From contig CAMAWS010000189.1 of assembly GCA_945861845.1 (NCBI GenBank), positions 1-6,691 on the forward strand: a DNA stretch of 6,691 bases, read 5' to 3'. This stretch comes from Candidatus Sulfopaludibacter sp. SbA3 (lineage in GTDB: Bacteria > Acidobacteriota > Terriglobia > 20CM-2-55-15). Position numbers and translations under genes: made by a program. The notes under the pieces were generated by a model. That model made no database searches and was not told where the DNA came from. It was given only the letters and a program-made list of their open reading frames with translations. This document shows, piece after piece, positions 6,166 through 6,691 of the stretch. Positions within the stretch are counted from its first letter, which is position 1; every line of letters starts with the position of its first letter.

Positions 6166-6691
6166 ATGGACCCGAACACCTCTTTGCGAATATCGGCAAT
6201 GAAAGACAAGACTTCTTCAGAAGACCAGGTCATACGCGATCCAATCGAATCGTATTCCGACGTGTATTTCTCAGCCGACGTTGAAACCGATGGCCCCATT
6301 CCCGGTCCATTTTCGATGCTTTCTTTTGGTCTCGTGTACGCCGGCCGCTTTGATGGGGCGAGGTTCGAACGACCTAATCATTTTGAAAAGTGTTTTTATA
6401 TCGAACTTAAACCAATTTCGAATGAGTACCAGCCCGAAGCTTTACAGGTGAATAGGCTCAATCGTGAACGGCTGTGTCGTGAAGGCGAGTCCCCAGAAAC
6501 CGCTATGACACAAGCTTGCGAATGGGTCAACGGAATAGCAGGAGTAGGGCAGCCTGTATTGGTGGCATATCCACTTAGCTTCGATTGGACTTGGCTTTAT
6601 TGGTACTTTGTCCGCTTCAGTGCGAAGGGATCTCCTTTTTCATACTCCAGGTGTTTTGATTTAAAGACCGCGTTCGCGGTCAAAGCGGAGA
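6166..6691 (+). CDS. Exonuclease-like protein of the DEDD 3'-5' exonuclease type (partial, 3' end outside window)
   Basis: From ATG 6166 there are 175 codons open to the window edge. FSADVETDGP (residues 35-44) carries the Asp38-x-Glu40 of a DEDD Exo I motif. SMLSFGLVYA (50-59) is the expected following strand, as in RNase T and DnaQ-type nucleases. A LVAYPLSFDW stretch (132-141) matches an Exo II-like motif with Asp140. Exo III, which would supply the last acidic residue and tell DEDDh from DEDDy, lies beyond the window. Such enzymes remove nucleotides from DNA or RNA 3' ends using two metal ions; which substrate this one uses cannot be told. A second in-frame ATG at 6199 (MKDKTSS) is possible. 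I prefer 6166 because AGG lies 8 bases before it, but the ribosome-binding site is weak and homology would begin only near residue 30. Base composition is clearly lower in GC than uvrA. It is divergent from the uvrA block. Confidence 0.72.
   Translation, partial: MDPNTSLRISAMKDKTSSEDQVIRDPIESYSDVYFSADVETDGPIPGPFSMLSFGLVYAGRFDGARFERPNHFEKCFYIELKPISNEYQPEALQVNRLNRERLCREGESPETAMTQACEWVNGIAGVGQPVLVAYPLSFDWTWLYWYFVRFSAKGSPFSYSRCFDLKTAFAVKAE

Noticed and set aside
1..6691. tRNA, rRNA, CRISPR array or insertion sequence
   Set aside because: I saw no cloverleaf, no regularly spaced direct repeats and no transposase motif on either strand.

Overview
The window is chromosomal bacterial DNA of moderately high GC; rows I counted by hand inside uvrA are 58-60% GC. 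The gene content is mostly ordinary housekeeping. The style of the UvrA and sulfite-oxidase-like sequences, together with a palindrome of the type CGGGGC-TTCA-GCCCCG, reminds me of Acidobacteriota. That placement is an impression from sequence style and was not tested.

Layout from left to right. Bases 1-165 (+) are the last 54 codons of a gene that looks like the C-terminal dimerisation domain of a sulfite-oxidase-type molybdopterin enzyme. It converges on a four-gene minus-strand block that fills 392-5561. In order of transcription the block is uvrA (2754-5561), gmhA (2158-2754), a deoxyhypusine-synthase-like gene (1180-2157) and a CPBP-family membrane protease (392-1183). The three internal junctions are TAATG (1-base overlap), TGA-GTG (abutting) and ATGA (4-base overlap), so the block is almost certainly one transcript with translational coupling. 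A small GC hairpin just after the last stop codon may end it.

Upstream of uvrA lies about 600 bases without a confident gene (5562-6165). It contains a candidate -10 box for uvrA, a 34-base REP-like hairpin, a minus-strand stretch that reads like the C-terminus of a lost protein, and a 15-base perfect palindrome. From 6166 to the right edge runs the start of a DEDD-type 3'-5' exonuclease-like gene (+). It is visibly AT-richer than uvrA and is cut by the window end.

How the genes work together: UvrA is the damage sensor of nucleotide excision repair. GmhA makes the first dedicated intermediate of heptose synthesis for the Gram-negative outer membrane. The CPBP protein is an integral membrane protein. 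The DHS-like protein has no obvious substrate, because bacteria lack eIF5A. The four share expression but no evident single pathway. No clearly new defence or mobile system is visible. The points most worth a second look are the DHS-like gene, the REP-like palindrome and the decayed or accessory-looking stretch beside the exonuclease-like gene.
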